DNA of 64,000 nt from Bryobacterales bacterium (GTDB lineage: Bacteria > Acidobacteriota > Terriglobia > Bryobacterales > Bryobacteraceae): contig PMSX01000245.1 in assembly GCA_003167495.1 (NCBI GenBank), positions 368 to 64,367 of the forward strand, given 5' to 3'. Shown one piece after another: positions 1 through 7,686 of the stretch (position 1 is the first letter of the stretch; the number at the start of each line of letters is the position of its first letter). Position numbers and translations under genes: made by a program. Below the pieces are notes generated by a model. That model worked only from the letters and a program-made list of their open reading frames with translations. It was not told where the DNA came from and did no database searches.

Positions 1-52
1 CGTTGCCGCCGTCGCCGGCTTTTGCGGTAATCAGGACCTCATCGATAAACAA
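1..52 (-). CDS. obgE: Obg-family GTPase, N-terminal fragment (runs off the window)
   Basis: The first 17 codons read on the minus strand give MFIDEVLITAKAGDGGN, which matches the start of the glycine-rich N-terminal fold of the ribosome-assembly GTPase Obg/CgtA. The rest lies outside the window. A TTG at position 52 gives the usual Met-Phe start; a GTG one codon upstream (55) is the alternative. GGAG sits 6-9 bases upstream. It lies downstream of rplU and rpmA, the usual rplU-rpmA-obg order, but a hairpin terminator separates it from rpmA. Obg acts in late 50S assembly and stress control. Identification is confident despite the short length because motif and context agree. Confidence 0.8.
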   Translation of the reverse strand, partial: MFIDEVLITAKAGDGGN

Positions 53-90
53 CACAAAGGACTCCAAACGGGCAGAGCAAGCGCCAATAG

Positions 91-114
91 AAAAAGGCGG
101 CTGCGTGAGCCGCC
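91..114 (-). terminator. Rho-independent terminator after rpmA
   Basis: On the minus strand GGCGGCT, a five-base loop and AGCCGCC form a perfect 7-bp stem followed by TTTTT. It begins about 20 bases after the rpmA stop and precedes obgE, so it should end or attenuate the rplU-rpmA transcript before obgE. Confidence 0.8.
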
Positions 115-133
115 CTTCGAAAAAGAAGAGAAA

Positions 134-394
134 CTAGTTTTGAGCGGCGATGATGTTGACGAACTTGCCCATGCGCCCGCGATCGCGGAATTCAACGGTG
201 CCGGGAACGGTGGCAAACAGCGTATCGTCTTTACCCAAACCGACGTTCTTGCCGGGCTTGTAGCGGGTGCCGCGCTGGCGCACGATGATAGACCCGCCGG
301 TGACGAACTCGCCTGAGAACACTTTGACGCCGAGCCGCTGGGAATTAGAATCGCGGCCGTTTTTCGAACTGCCTAAGCCTTTTTTATGTGCCAT
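134..394 (-). CDS. rpmA: 50S ribosomal protein L27
   Basis: This 86-residue protein begins [20 protein letters not shown], the standard L27 N-terminus that reaches toward the peptidyl-transferase centre; the body carries the conserved [11 protein letters not shown] segment. Length is normal for L27. The ATG follows the rplU stop codon directly, and GAGGAG in the end of rplU serves as ribosome-binding site, so the two are translationally coupled. The N-terminus has no cleavable extension of the Firmicutes type. It is co-transcribed with rplU and followed by a terminator. Identification is unambiguous. Confidence 0.97.
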   Translation of the reverse strand: MAHKKGLGSSKNGRDSNSQRLGVKVFSGEFVTGGSIIVRQRGTRYKPGKNVGLGKDDTLFATVPGTVEFRDRGRMGKFVNIIAAQN

Positions 395-706
395 CTAAGC
401 TAAAATCTCCTCTACCGCGACGCGGGTATAATTCTGGCGGTGGCCAATTGTCTTCTTGTACTGTTTTTTGCGCTTGAACTTGAAGACGATGACCTTATCG
501 CCGCGACCATGCTCGGCGATTTTGCCGCGCACGCGCGCCGACTTTAAGGAATCGCCCAAAACCAGCTCGTTCGCCTCGTTGGAAATGGCCAAAACGCGAT
601 CAAATTCGACAGCCGCACCGATGTCGCCGGCGATAGTGTCTACTTCTATGGTTTGTCCAGGCATCACCCGATACTGCTTGCCGCCTGTTTCAATTACTGC
701 ATACAT
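395..706 (-). CDS. rplU: 50S ribosomal protein L21
   Basis: This 103-residue protein begins [18 protein letters not shown] and carries the conserved [23 protein letters not shown] stretch near the C-terminus, both diagnostic of L21, which binds 23S rRNA in the large subunit. Length is normal. It is the first gene of the rplU-rpmA unit, and a TATAAT hexamer lies about 115 bases upstream. The roughly 100-base leader between promoter and start could hold a ribosomal-protein autoregulatory element, but no specific fold was recognised. Confidence 0.97.
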   Translation of the reverse strand: MYAVIETGGKQYRVMPGQTIEVDTIAGDIGAAVEFDRVLAISNEANELVLGDSLKSARVRGKIAEHGRGDKVIVFKFKRKKQYKKTIGHRQNYTRVAVEEILA

Positions 707-814
707 AACTTTGCCTAAATGCCTTTGGTTGGTTTTACTTTCCAGGGGAGGAAGGGCCTAAAGTGCTGAAACAAAGCACAAGGCACGCGAACAGCCACTA
801 GCTGGAAGACAACT

Positions 815-850
815 CTATGATTATACATGAACTGCGTTCAAAAGGGGCGG
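815..850 (-). promoter_or_regulatory. Probable promoter of rplU-rpmA
   Basis: A perfect minus-strand TATAAT lies at 820-825. No good -35 hexamer was found at 16-18 bases, so the -10 carries most of the evidence. The remaining upstream DNA to 900 shows nothing else. Confidence 0.5.
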
Positions 851-900
851 CAGAATTGGGCCAGTGTGTTCGCCGCCGAGCCTAGCCTGCGAAAGTTAGG

Positions 901-2090
901 TTAAGGCAACCTATTTGGCGCTAGCGAGAAAGCCTCCCTGCCCGCCCCGGTAAGAATCGCGTCACTCTGTGGCGTATGGATACGGCTGCATAAGACATCA
1001 CGGTAATGACGTTCCAGGGCATTTTCGCGGCTTAGACCGTGATTTCCGGTTAATTCTAACGCGCTCTCCACGGCTTTGATCGCATTGCCCGTCACTATGT
1101 ACTTCAACAAATTCGATTCCGCCGGAGGGCGGGGCGCATTCGCGTCGGCCGCCGTGTGGCGTGATCCAGAAGGACAGAGCTCTCCCAGAGAAGTGCTTCA
1201 CTGCGTCCGACCGCCTCCTGAAATCGCGGCAAGCTTGCCAGCGGTGCACCCAAATTGCTGGGGACTCGGTTTTGCAGAAACTGCAGAAGCCAAGCATGTG
1301 CGGCTCGTCCAATCGCATCGTACAGCGCGCTCAGTAGGACAGCGCTCCACGCTTGATGGAATGCGGAGACCGTAGCAGCCCATTCTTCCGGCAAACGCAG
1401 ATCGACTGCATGATCGGTTGGGATCGATACGTCTTCGAAAATAACCTCATGACTGCCACTGGCCCGCAATCCCAAGTGGTCCCACGATTCGACAATACGG
1501 ATTCCCGGCGTGTCGCGATGAATCAGGAAGAAGCCTGTTCTGGCGGGTTCTTCGTCGGACCGTCCCCACACACCCAGCCAAGTCAAAACAGGAATGCCGG
1601 TGGAATAAAGTTTGTGGCCGGAAAGAATCCAACCTTTTTCCGTGCGGCGGCCGATGGTTGCGGGCAATCCGCCGCGGGACGGCGTGCCCAATTCAGGCTC
1701 TACGCGCAGCGCGTTAGTCAGTGCGCCTCGGTGTACGGCGTCGCTCTGGACACGCTCGCGCAAGTGACACGGCCGGCGACCGCTCTCTGCAATACCCATG
1801 TGGAACAGGTATTGCAGGGTGAGCACCAAAGCAGTCGAAGGTTCCACGCCGGCAATCCCCGCAACGATGCGGCGCGCCGTTTCAAGACTCGCACCACCAC
1901 CCCCGGCTGCCTTGGGCACAATCGCCGCAAGAAGACCGGCTTCCTGTAGAGCCACAAAGTTTTCAAACGGGAATGTCCCGTCCCGGTCGTGCTCAGCGGC
2001 GCGCTCGGAGAATTTCTCAATCAGGGTCTTCAGCACCTCGTCGAGAGACTGCGCAGAGCGGAAGACCGATTGTTGGAATGTTGTTGCCAC
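901..2090 (-). pseudogene. Acyl-CoA dehydrogenase-like flavoprotein (SfnB/DszC type), frameshifted
   Basis: The main frame has an acyl-CoA-dehydrogenase N-terminal helical region, a middle beta domain (ILSGHKLYSTGIPVLTW; GLRASGSHEVIFEDVSIP) and a truncated C-terminal bundle. Near 1148-1160 the frame ends prematurely, while another frame continues with KYIVTGNAIKAVESALELTG and NHGLSRENALERHYRDVLCS, the conserved end of the family, to a stop at 901. One base has therefore been lost or gained. A GTG at 2090, two bases after the cupin stop, is the likely start; an ATG at 2135 would overlap the cupin. In sulfur-scavenging operons such proteins act as FMNH2-dependent monooxygenases. A sequencing error is an alternative to true decay. 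Confidence 0.8.
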
Positions 2091-2092
2091 GT

Positions 2093-2572
2093 CTAATCGC
2101 CAGTCTTGCCGCAATTGTGAATCGGATCTACCCAAACAACGGGACTTGGCTCTTCAACCGGGTCGATATCGAGGTTTACCACAACGGCCTCGTTATCGCT
2201 TCGGACAAGGACGCATTCCAGCGACTCGTCCGGGGAGGCATTGATTTCCTGGTGGGGCACATAAGGAGGCACAAAGATAAAATCGCCGGGCCCCGCTTCG
2301 GCAACATACTCCAACCGGTCTCCCCAACGCATGCGAGCCTTGCCACGCACCACATAAATTACGCTTTCAAGCGGTCCGTGATGGTGCCCGCCAGTCTTCG
2401 CGTTGGGATGAATGCTGACGGTTCCGGCCCAAATTTTTTGCGCACCTACGCGCGCGTGATTAATCGCCGCAGCCCGATTCATGCCCGGGGTTTGTGCGGT
2501 ATTCGGGTCGAGCGAGTTTGCCGGAATCACTTTCACTCCGTTCAGCTTCCAATCGATCTTCTCGCTGCTCAT
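2093..2572 (-). CDS. Cupin-domain protein of the sulfonate operon
   Basis: This 159-residue protein has a single conserved double-stranded beta-helix. The first metal motif is visible as GGHHHGPLESVIYVVRG, followed by the second-motif region FIFVPPYVPHQEI. Such small cupins bind a divalent metal and act as dioxygenases, isomerases or sensors, so the reaction cannot be stated. It follows ssuD by about 155 bases in the same direction and is followed immediately by the acyl-CoA-dehydrogenase-like gene, an arrangement that suggests an accessory role in sulfonate or organosulfur use. The start at 2572 has GGAG nine bases upstream. Family assignment is firm; the role is inferred from neighbours. 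Confidence 0.85.
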   Translation of the reverse strand: MSSEKIDWKLNGVKVIPANSLDPNTAQTPGMNRAAAINHARVGAQKIWAGTVSIHPNAKTGGHHHGPLESVIYVVRGKARMRWGDRLEYVAEAGPGDFIFVPPYVPHQEINASPDESLECVLVRSDNEAVVVNLDIDPVEEPSPVVWVDPIHNCGKTGD

Positions 2573-2727
2573 CGGCTTCTCCTATTTGTTGAATGAACGG
2601 TCGAACGCGTCCGCAACCTGAAACCTATGCTGGATAACCGGCGCGTGCATAAGGTCGATCACATTCCGAAGTTGGAATTCCCGTGGCCTCGACGTGCCCG
2701 TCTTGCGGGTTTTCCTTGGAATATAGA

Positions 2728-3843
2728 TCATGAGGTGGCCGCGGCAAAGTTCACGCTTTCGGCTGGCTGCCGCCGGCTTTCCTCATCGCGCACCAGAGGA
2801 ATTAATTCCGCGCCATATTCCAAGGCGTCCTCAAGAGGGTCGAATCCACGAATGAGAAAGGTCGATACACCAAGTTCGTAATATTCCCGCAGTGACTCCG
2901 CCACCTGTTCGGCCGTCCCCACTAAAGCCGTAGTGTTTCCCTTGGCTCCGGTCAACCGAGTCACTGCCGTGAATAAGCGTTTGTCGACGATATCGCCTCG
3001 CGCTGCCGCCGCTAGGAGACGCTGAGAGCCGACGTTGGTAGGAGCGATCGCATTTGTCCCGAGAGCGGCTTGTCCACCAAAGCGTTCCGTTGTTTCAGCA
3101 ATCGACCGCGCCCGGCGCCAAGCCTTGTCCTCAGTCCGCGCCAAAATAGGCCGAAACGAGAGACTGAAACGGATCGTCCCCGGGTCTCGTCCCTGGCGTT
3201 CCGCGGAGGCTTTCACTTTTGCCACCGTGTCGCGAACTTGTTCTTTGGTCTCGCCCCAAAAAGCGTAAATATCGGCGTGCCGGCCGGCCACATCAATCGC
3301 CGCGTCGGATGAGCCGCCAAAGTAGATCGGCGGATACGGCTTCTGTACCGGCTTGACCGAAGAGAAAGCCCCACGAAAGCGATAATACTTACCTTCGTGA
3401 TCAACCGGAGCAGCGCTTGTCCAAATCTGTTTCAGAATCTGAATGTATTCGTCGGTCCGGGCATAACGCCCGTCGTGGTTCAAGTAGTCGCCGTCACGCT
3501 GCTGCTCTTTGTCGTCCCCGCCAGAGATTACATGGATAGCCACTCGTCCCCCACTCAACTGATCAAGAGTGGCAAATGTTCTGGCGGCCAGCGTTGGAGC
3601 AACAAATCCGGGACGGTGCGCGAGCATCAGGCCAATTCGCTTTGTTGACGAAGCCGCGTAGGCGCCAATCAAAATGGCGTCGGCGTCTGTCGAGTAATAA
3701 GGCACCAAGATACGGTCAAACCCCGCTTCTTCGTGTGCCTGTGCAAACCGCCGGACATAGTCGCCGTCCACAGCGGGGCTTTGTGCCGGATGAATCTCCG
3801 AGACTTTTCGCGCTGAGATCATCCCAATGAACTGCACGCTCAT
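2728..3843 (-). CDS. ssuD: FMNH2-dependent alkanesulfonate monooxygenase (SsuD-like, LLM class)
   Basis: This is a luciferase-like TIM-barrel monooxygenase of about 371 residues that would cleave the C-S bond of alkanesulfonates to release sulfite and an aldehyde. Typical segments are visible: LMLAHRPGFVAPTLAARTFA, LDQLSGGRVAIHVISGG, then the RYARTDEYIQILKQIW region and YFGGSSDAA. The start at 3843 (MSVQFIGMIS) is chosen because it is the family N-terminus and lies 13 bases after the upstream ABC gene; an upstream ATG would overlap that gene. No flavin reductase (SsuE) is seen nearby. Other sulfone or methanesulfonate monooxygenases of the family remain possible substrate variants. Confidence 0.88.
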   Translation of the reverse strand: MSVQFIGMISARKVSEIHPAQSPAVDGDYVRRFAQAHEEAGFDRILVPYYSTDADAILIGAYAASSTKRIGLMLAHRPGFVAPTLAARTFATLDQLSGGRVAIHVISGGDDKEQQRDGDYLNHDGRYARTDEYIQILKQIWTSAAPVDHEGKYYRFRGAFSSVKPVQKPYPPIYFGGSSDAAIDVAGRHADIYAFWGETKEQVRDTVAKVKASAERQGRDPGTIRFSLSFRPILARTEDKAWRRARSIAETTERFGGQAALGTNAIAPTNVGSQRLLAAAARGDIVDKRLFTAVTRLTGAKGNTTALVGTAEQVAESLREYYELGVSTFLIRGFDPLEDALEYGAELIPLVRDEESRRQPAESVNFAAATS

Positions 3844-3856
3844 AACTTTCCTCCAG

Positions 3857-4627
3857 CTAACCTTTCGTTTCCAATAATCGCGACAGAATGCGCGCCTCAA
3901 TCCCACCCAGTTCCGCATCTCCCAATGGACGTGGCCGGACGTGATGGATCGGATGGATGAGCGTCACATTTCCTTCTTCGAGCAGTACAACTCGGTCCGC
4001 CAGCATAACGGCTTCTGTCACATCGTGAGTCACTAGAATGGCCGTGAAGCGTTGACGCAGCCAAACTCTTTCAAGAAGTTGCTGCATTTCCAATCTTGTC
4101 AGTGCGTCCAGCGCGCCAAGTGGTTCATCCAGCAACAGCACTTGCGGGTGTGACATGAGAGCCCTGGTGAGCGCGACCCGTTGTTTCTGACCTCCGGAAA
4201 GCACAGAAGGCCATTCTTGCGCGCGCGTAGCGAGCCCAACATCTTCCAGTGCACTGAGCGCTTTGGGTTCCCAGTTACCCCGCGCGCCGATACCGACGTT
4301 TTCTAAGACGCGTTTCCACGGGAGGAGTCGCGGGTCTTGAAACATCATCCTGACGCCTGATGATGAAAAGGGGTTCTCCAGCCGGCCTACAGCGATTGTC
4401 CCTGAGTCCTGCGAATCCAGTCCGGCAATCAGACGCAGCAGAGTGCTCTTGCCGCAGCCGCTTCTGCCAACAATTGCCAGAAATTCACCAGGCCTGACCG
4501 TGAGTGTTAACCCTTTCAAAACTTTCTGTGCGCCAAACGCTTTGGAGATGTCCGACAACCGGATCTCTGCGCCTATTGACTGGGTCAGTTCTTGAACTGT
4601 GCTTGCCGCTTCTGTTTGTGCGCTCAT
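3857..4627 (-). CDS. ssuB: Sulfonate-type ABC transporter ATP-binding protein
   Basis: The 256-residue ATPase shows Walker A (GRSGCGKST), a Q-loop (MMFQDPRLLPW), the signature LSGGQKQRVAL, Walker B (VLLLDEPLGALDA) and the H-loop (ILVTHDVTEA), so it should be catalytically competent. It belongs to the nitrate/sulfonate/taurine importer group. The start at 4627 overlaps the permease stop in an ATGA arrangement, which favours it over an ATG 12 codons upstream. It energises uptake with the adjacent permease. A periplasmic binding protein (SsuA) is not encoded next to it, which is unusual. Confidence 0.92.
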   Translation of the reverse strand: MSAQTEAASTVQELTQSIGAEIRLSDISKAFGAQKVLKGLTLTVRPGEFLAIVGRSGCGKSTLLRLIAGLDSQDSGTIAVGRLENPFSSSGVRMMFQDPRLLPWKRVLENVGIGARGNWEPKALSALEDVGLATRAQEWPSVLSGGQKQRVALTRALMSHPQVLLLDEPLGALDALTRLEMQQLLERVWLRQRFTAILVTHDVTEAVMLADRVVLLEEGNVTLIHPIHHVRPRPLGDAELGGIEARILSRLLETKG

Positions 4628-5265
4628 GCCGGTCCTTGGAAGGCCGGATGCCAGGCAAGACAACGCCGCTCAAGAACCGCCGTGGAAACATCGGCAAGCT
4701 TTCCGAGCAACGCATAGATGATGATTCCGACAACAATAATGTCGGTTTGCAGGAATTCGCGAGCTGCGCTGAGCCCGTACACGCGGCCCATTTCTATCAG
4801 TCCGGGATCCACGGTTCGAATGCCGTGATAGGTGTTCAGGTAGATAGGGAAGAAAACACCGAGTCCCACTAAGAATAACTTCGAGCCTTCGTCGATGCCG
4901 AACCACAGAATACAAAGCGGAATGAGTGCCAGTTGCGGTATGTTCCTGATCATCTGAAGAGTGCTGTTTAGCTGGCGAGCAGAAACGGAAGATAAGCCAT
5001 TCAACAGACCAAAGACGAAACCCACAGAGCCACCCGCGACAAATCCTGCAGCCGCTCGTGCGGTGCTGACGGCAATGTGCCGGAAAATCTCGCCGGACCG
5101 AATCAGCTTTACGGCGGCCTCTAAAACCTGCGTAGGAGCGGGCAGAATGCGAGTGGACATGAAGCCCAGTTGCGACAAGATTTGCCAAACGGCCAGGATC
5201 AAACCGGGGACCACCCACGGGAGCGCTTGGCGAACATAACGATTTTGACCAGTTAAGAGAGCCAC
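4624..5265 (-). CDS. ssuC: Sulfonate-type ABC permease with an internal deletion
   Basis: The 213-residue protein aligns to the SsuC family from TRILPAPTQVLEAA through LFLVGLGVFFPIYLNTYHGI to the C-terminal YALLGKLADVSTAVLERR. Family members are near 260 residues. The sequence jumps from RVYGLS directly to AREFLQTD, omitting about 50 residues that normally contain the EAA coupling loop (the LPGALPSI region) and a membrane span. The loss is in frame, so translation continues. Without the EAA loop it should not couple to the ATPase, so the transporter is probably inactive unless the gap is an assembly artefact. It is the first gene of the operon, with a strong promoter about 55 bases upstream. 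Confidence 0.85.
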   Translation of the reverse strand: MALLTGQNRYVRQALPWVVPGLILAVWQILSQLGFMSTRILPAPTQVLEAAVKLIRSGEIFRHIAVSTARAAAGFVAGGSVGFVFGLLNGLSSVSARQLNSTLQMIRNIPQLALIPLCILWFGIDEGSKLFLVGLGVFFPIYLNTYHGIRTVDPGLIEMGRVYGLSAAREFLQTDIIVVGIIIYALLGKLADVSTAVLERRCLAWHPAFQGPA

Positions 5266-5306
5266 TGTGGGACGCCGGGACGTCGTTTTTGATAGCGCTA
5301 GGATAG

Positions 5307-5351
5307 CCCTATAACTGATAGATTATAGGGTGTTTGTCGTGGAATTGTCAA
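5307..5351 (-). promoter_or_regulatory. Sigma-70 promoter with overlapping palindromic operator for the ssu operon
   Basis: On the minus strand TTGACA (5346-5351) and TATAAT (5322-5327) are separated by 18 bases, a near-consensus promoter. A perfect 8-bp inverted repeat, CCCTATAA and TTATAGGG with an 8-base spacer (5307-5330), covers the -10 box. A repressor bound there would block polymerase, as expected for sulfur-starvation control. The regulator is not encoded here. Confidence 0.75.
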
Positions 5352-5449
5352 CCTATCGAGATTTTCCACAGATTGCATGACAGTGACCACCCTTCGCGTA
5401 TGCGTAACGCGGCGATTGGATTCGTTAACGAATACCACGTATTAACTTA

Positions 5450-5755
5450 TTGAACGCAGAGGTCGATGCTGAGGCAGGGAACTTTGACATTGAGGAGCGA
5501 GCCGAAGGTTTTCAGAGCAATGCTGGAGTTCAGGAAGCAATTGAGGAATACGCTATGGACAGGGCTAGAGAAAAGCTTTGCGGCCTTGGATTCCACAACT
5601 TCAAGAACACCTCCGCTTGGGCTTGCTACGACTACAGTTGCGAATTTGAAGAGAATCTTTACTACGTGGAAGTTCAAGGTACGCAAACCTCGGGCCCGTC
5701 AATAATTCTGACGAAGAATGAAGTCAGCAATATTCAAAAACTTCGATTGTTGTAA
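5450..5755 (+). CDS. DUF3883-like short protein, possibly a remnant
   Basis: About 101 residues open from a TTG that follows an in-frame stop, with no clear Shine-Dalgarno. The C-terminal half (YDYSCEFEENLYYVEVQGTQ, then LTKNEV) resembles DUF3883, a nuclease-like fold often found at the end of much larger restriction or defence proteins. The VEVQGT segment resembles the PD-(D/E)xK-type E-x-K/Q core. Nothing upstream supplies the rest of such a protein, so this is most likely the surviving end of a degraded gene in a belt of broken genes. Function is not assignable. Confidence 0.45.
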   Translation: MNAEVDAEAGNFDIEERAEGFQSNAGVQEAIEEYAMDRAREKLCGLGFHNFKNTSAWACYDYSCEFEENLYYVEVQGTQTSGPSIILTKNEVSNIQKLRLL

Positions 5756-5870
5756 TTGTTCACGACGTGAGAATCGATGCTGAAAAACCCCCAACGGCGG
5801 GATAACGTGCGTCATCCGCCCGTGGAGTCTTGAGGCCGGAGTGTTGGAACCGATCCAATACACTTGGAGG

Positions 5871-5975
5871 CCTGATTCGCTTTTTCGAGGTTCGCTCTGG
5901 TGAGGTCCGCCCTGCAAAGAATCGGTAACCTCAGTTCGCTCCATCAAGGTTGGCACCGCTGATGTCCGCACTCAT
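5871..5975 (-). pseudogene. Pentapeptide-repeat remnant
   Basis: The minus strand reads MSADISGANLDGAN and then a stop. In another frame the same style continues as CRADLTRANLEKAN. A(D/N)LxxA repeats are diagnostic of pentapeptide-repeat beta-helices. Only a few repeats survive, in two frames, so this is a decayed fragment. It overlaps the extra C-terminal tail of the neighbouring PEP-CTERM gene. Confidence 0.55.
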
Positions 5976-6570
5976 GAGGCCGCATGCACTTTACCCTTCG
6001 ACGCCACAATCCTGCCGCGATCAGCGTCAGTCCGCAAAACGAATATGTGACAGGCTCAGGTGCGATCGCCGGAGGATTTGAGGGCACACTCGAAACGAGT
6101 TGAAGAATAGGGAAATTCGGCGTTGATGCATCCCCTACCCCGATCGTGTTTCCGATCCCGGCGAAGTTGCCGCCCGCTCCGCAGAGCCCAAAAGCCGCTG
6201 CTGCGCCGACGCAGACATTCTGAGCGAGACCGGGGGTTTGCGCGTAGAAGTCGAGCGAACTATTCGGCCCATCGGAAGCCGGTAGGACAGAAAAGAGCTG
6301 GAGGTCCGTTAGATAGAAAAGGCCAGTCGCTTCGCCTACGGAGGTGGGAACGGTGAAGGTGGCATTGAAGGCGGAAAGATCGCCCAGCTCGATGTATCCG
6401 TTAGCCTCAACTGTTCCGGTAAATGAACCGGTCAGCGTGCCGCCTCCGGTGTAACCACTTTCCGTGAACGAAAACGTATCGATCGCAGATCCCTTGGCGA
6501 TTGCCGGCCCCATCATCATTCCGATCAAGATGGCCGCGGCGCAGAGGTTGTTTGTGAAGGTGAGTTTCAT
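5944..6570 (-). CDS. PEP-CTERM sorting-domain secreted protein
   Basis: The 208-residue protein has an N-terminal signal peptide (ILIGMMMGPAIA core), a Gly/Thr/Ser-rich body without a recognised enzyme domain, and near the C-terminus the PEP-CTERM pattern: PEPVTYSFCGLTLIAAGLWR followed by an arginine cluster. Such proteins are exported and processed by an exosortase, usually in organisms that make exopolysaccharide; no exosortase is in the window. A tail of about 17 residues after the arginine cluster is atypical and overlaps a pentapeptide remnant, so the original stop may have been lost. The start at 6570 is supported by the signal peptide. Confidence 0.75.
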   Translation of the reverse strand: MKLTFTNNLCAAAILIGMMMGPAIAKGSAIDTFSFTESGYTGGGTLTGSFTGTVEANGYIELGDLSAFNATFTVPTSVGEATGLFYLTDLQLFSVLPASDGPNSSLDFYAQTPGLAQNVCVGAAAAFGLCGAGGNFAGIGNTIGVGDASTPNFPILQLVSSVPSNPPAIAPEPVTYSFCGLTLIAAGLWRRRVKCMRPHECGHQRCQP

Positions 6571-6893
6571 GTTCGTTGGTTCTCACCATGGAAGCGATGT
6601 CCGCCAGAGATTTCCTTCAGCTGCCTTCAACTTTGTGGTCACAAGTTTCTCTGTAGCAACGGTTAGAACGATTCAAGCGAAAATGCGACTAATGTCTTAA
6701 TCTTTCAATGCTGACTTCGCATTTTCAGATACTTACCAAACTGTTCCACGACGCATTCTAGAAAAGTAAGCGTATCCCTTCAACCATTTTGCTATCCAGT
6801 CGCTCCAATGTAAATCATTGATAACAAACGTAGAGTTGACAAACATTAAAATGAAGGTAGGTTCTTCGCCTTGGTTTAGCGGGCGGCAATCTC
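6571..6893 (+). other. Non-coding stretch upstream of the PEP-CTERM gene
   Basis: No credible gene, tRNA or strong terminator was seen. It is more AT-rich than its neighbours toward 6700-6850. It should contain the promoter of the minus-strand PEP-CTERM gene, but no clear -35/-10 pair was picked out. Confidence 0.4.
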
Positions 6894-7096
6894 TCAGTGA
6901 ATGTTCTTCCCGCAGTCCACGTTGCTGGTTTCTCCGGTGATGCATCCGGCGAGGCCAAAAAAAACGCGGCGCCCACAAGGTCTCCCGCCTGTTCAATCCC
7001 TCTTGAGCGCCCGCTGGTAATTTCGTCTGCATTCAGAGATCGCGTTTGCATGTCTTTTTGCGACACAGTCCGCCATTCAAGGACCATGCCGTTCAC
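6894..7096 (-). pseudogene. Short-chain dehydrogenase C-terminal remnant
   Basis: One frame reads IEQAGDLVGAAFFLASPDAS, the typical end of an SDR. The next frame continues ITGETSNVDCGKNIH to a stop, corresponding to the conserved ITGQxxNVDGG segment. The Rossmann N-terminus and catalytic YxxxK are absent, so this is a truncated and frameshifted SDR. Confidence 0.65.
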
Positions 7097-7145
7097 CGGG
7101 TTGCTAGCTTGCGTGGCGCTTTACTCAATCTCAAACGCTAAATCG

Positions 7146-7220
7146 TCACACCACCCTGCGGACGAGCCAAACAACCAGGCAAATCACAATAATGGTTCCA
7201 ACCAGTCCTAAACCGAGCAT
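7146..7220 (-). CDS. Single-pass membrane microprotein (24 aa)
   Basis: A 24-codon ORF starts MLGLGLVGTIIVICLVVWL and ends in RRVV after a few residues, so a hydrophobic helix is followed by two arginines (positive-inside topology, N-out). AAAGGAG (228-234 in the 7 kb block) lies exactly 7 bases before the ATG, one of the best ribosome-binding sites in the window. A similar architecture recurs at 45214-45270. Function unknown. Membrane toxins, regulators of larger membrane proteins and small stress proteins share this look. It stands among decayed genes, yet its reading frame and RBS are intact, which suggests selection. Confidence 0.6.
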   Translation of the reverse strand: MLGLGLVGTIIVICLVVWLVRRVV

Positions 7221-7384
7221 TTCATTTCTCCTTTGATAGCGACATTCGTCAATTTTCTTCTAAGGCATGAGAAGGGCCGAACGTTGCTGGCCGAATTATT
7301 CTAAGGCGGCTCACAGCCAAACGCCCAAAACGCGGGCACGGTGCTCAATTCAGGCCTTAGGCTCGTAACCATATATGGTCATGT

Positions 7385-7679
7385 GACCAAGTGTGGTTAC
7401 GGAAGGGAACGAATTCTGACGGGGTGGCGGGCAGACTTCCGGTAACGGCACCTTGGTCCTCTGACGAGAAAATCACCTCCGCACTCGTGAAGTTCGAGAT
7501 CGTGACCGCATTGGCCGGCGGTCCCCTCCGTTGGTTATATCGAACAGCATGTCGGCTCGTAGGCCCATGTAAGCTGACGTGTCGATCGAGATCTGGGACT
7601 CCGCGTTGAGCCAGGGAGCGGCCGAAGCGGGGATGATGACCGCGAGCGTGCCGACTATAAGCCGACTGGGAACGGGCAA
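7385..7679 (-). pseudogene. Secreted-protein remnant (PEP-CTERM-like body), frameshifted
   Basis: The frame begins with a signal-like stretch (LIVGTLAVIIPASAA), continues ADMLFDITNGG, then shifts at a GGGG tract near 7526; a neighbouring frame continues ANAVTISNFTSAEVIFSSED and GAVTGSLPATP. This composition is typical of acidobacterial PEP-CTERM proteins. No sorting signal follows, so the 3' end is missing as well. Confidence 0.45.
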
Positions 7680-7686
7680 TCGACGG

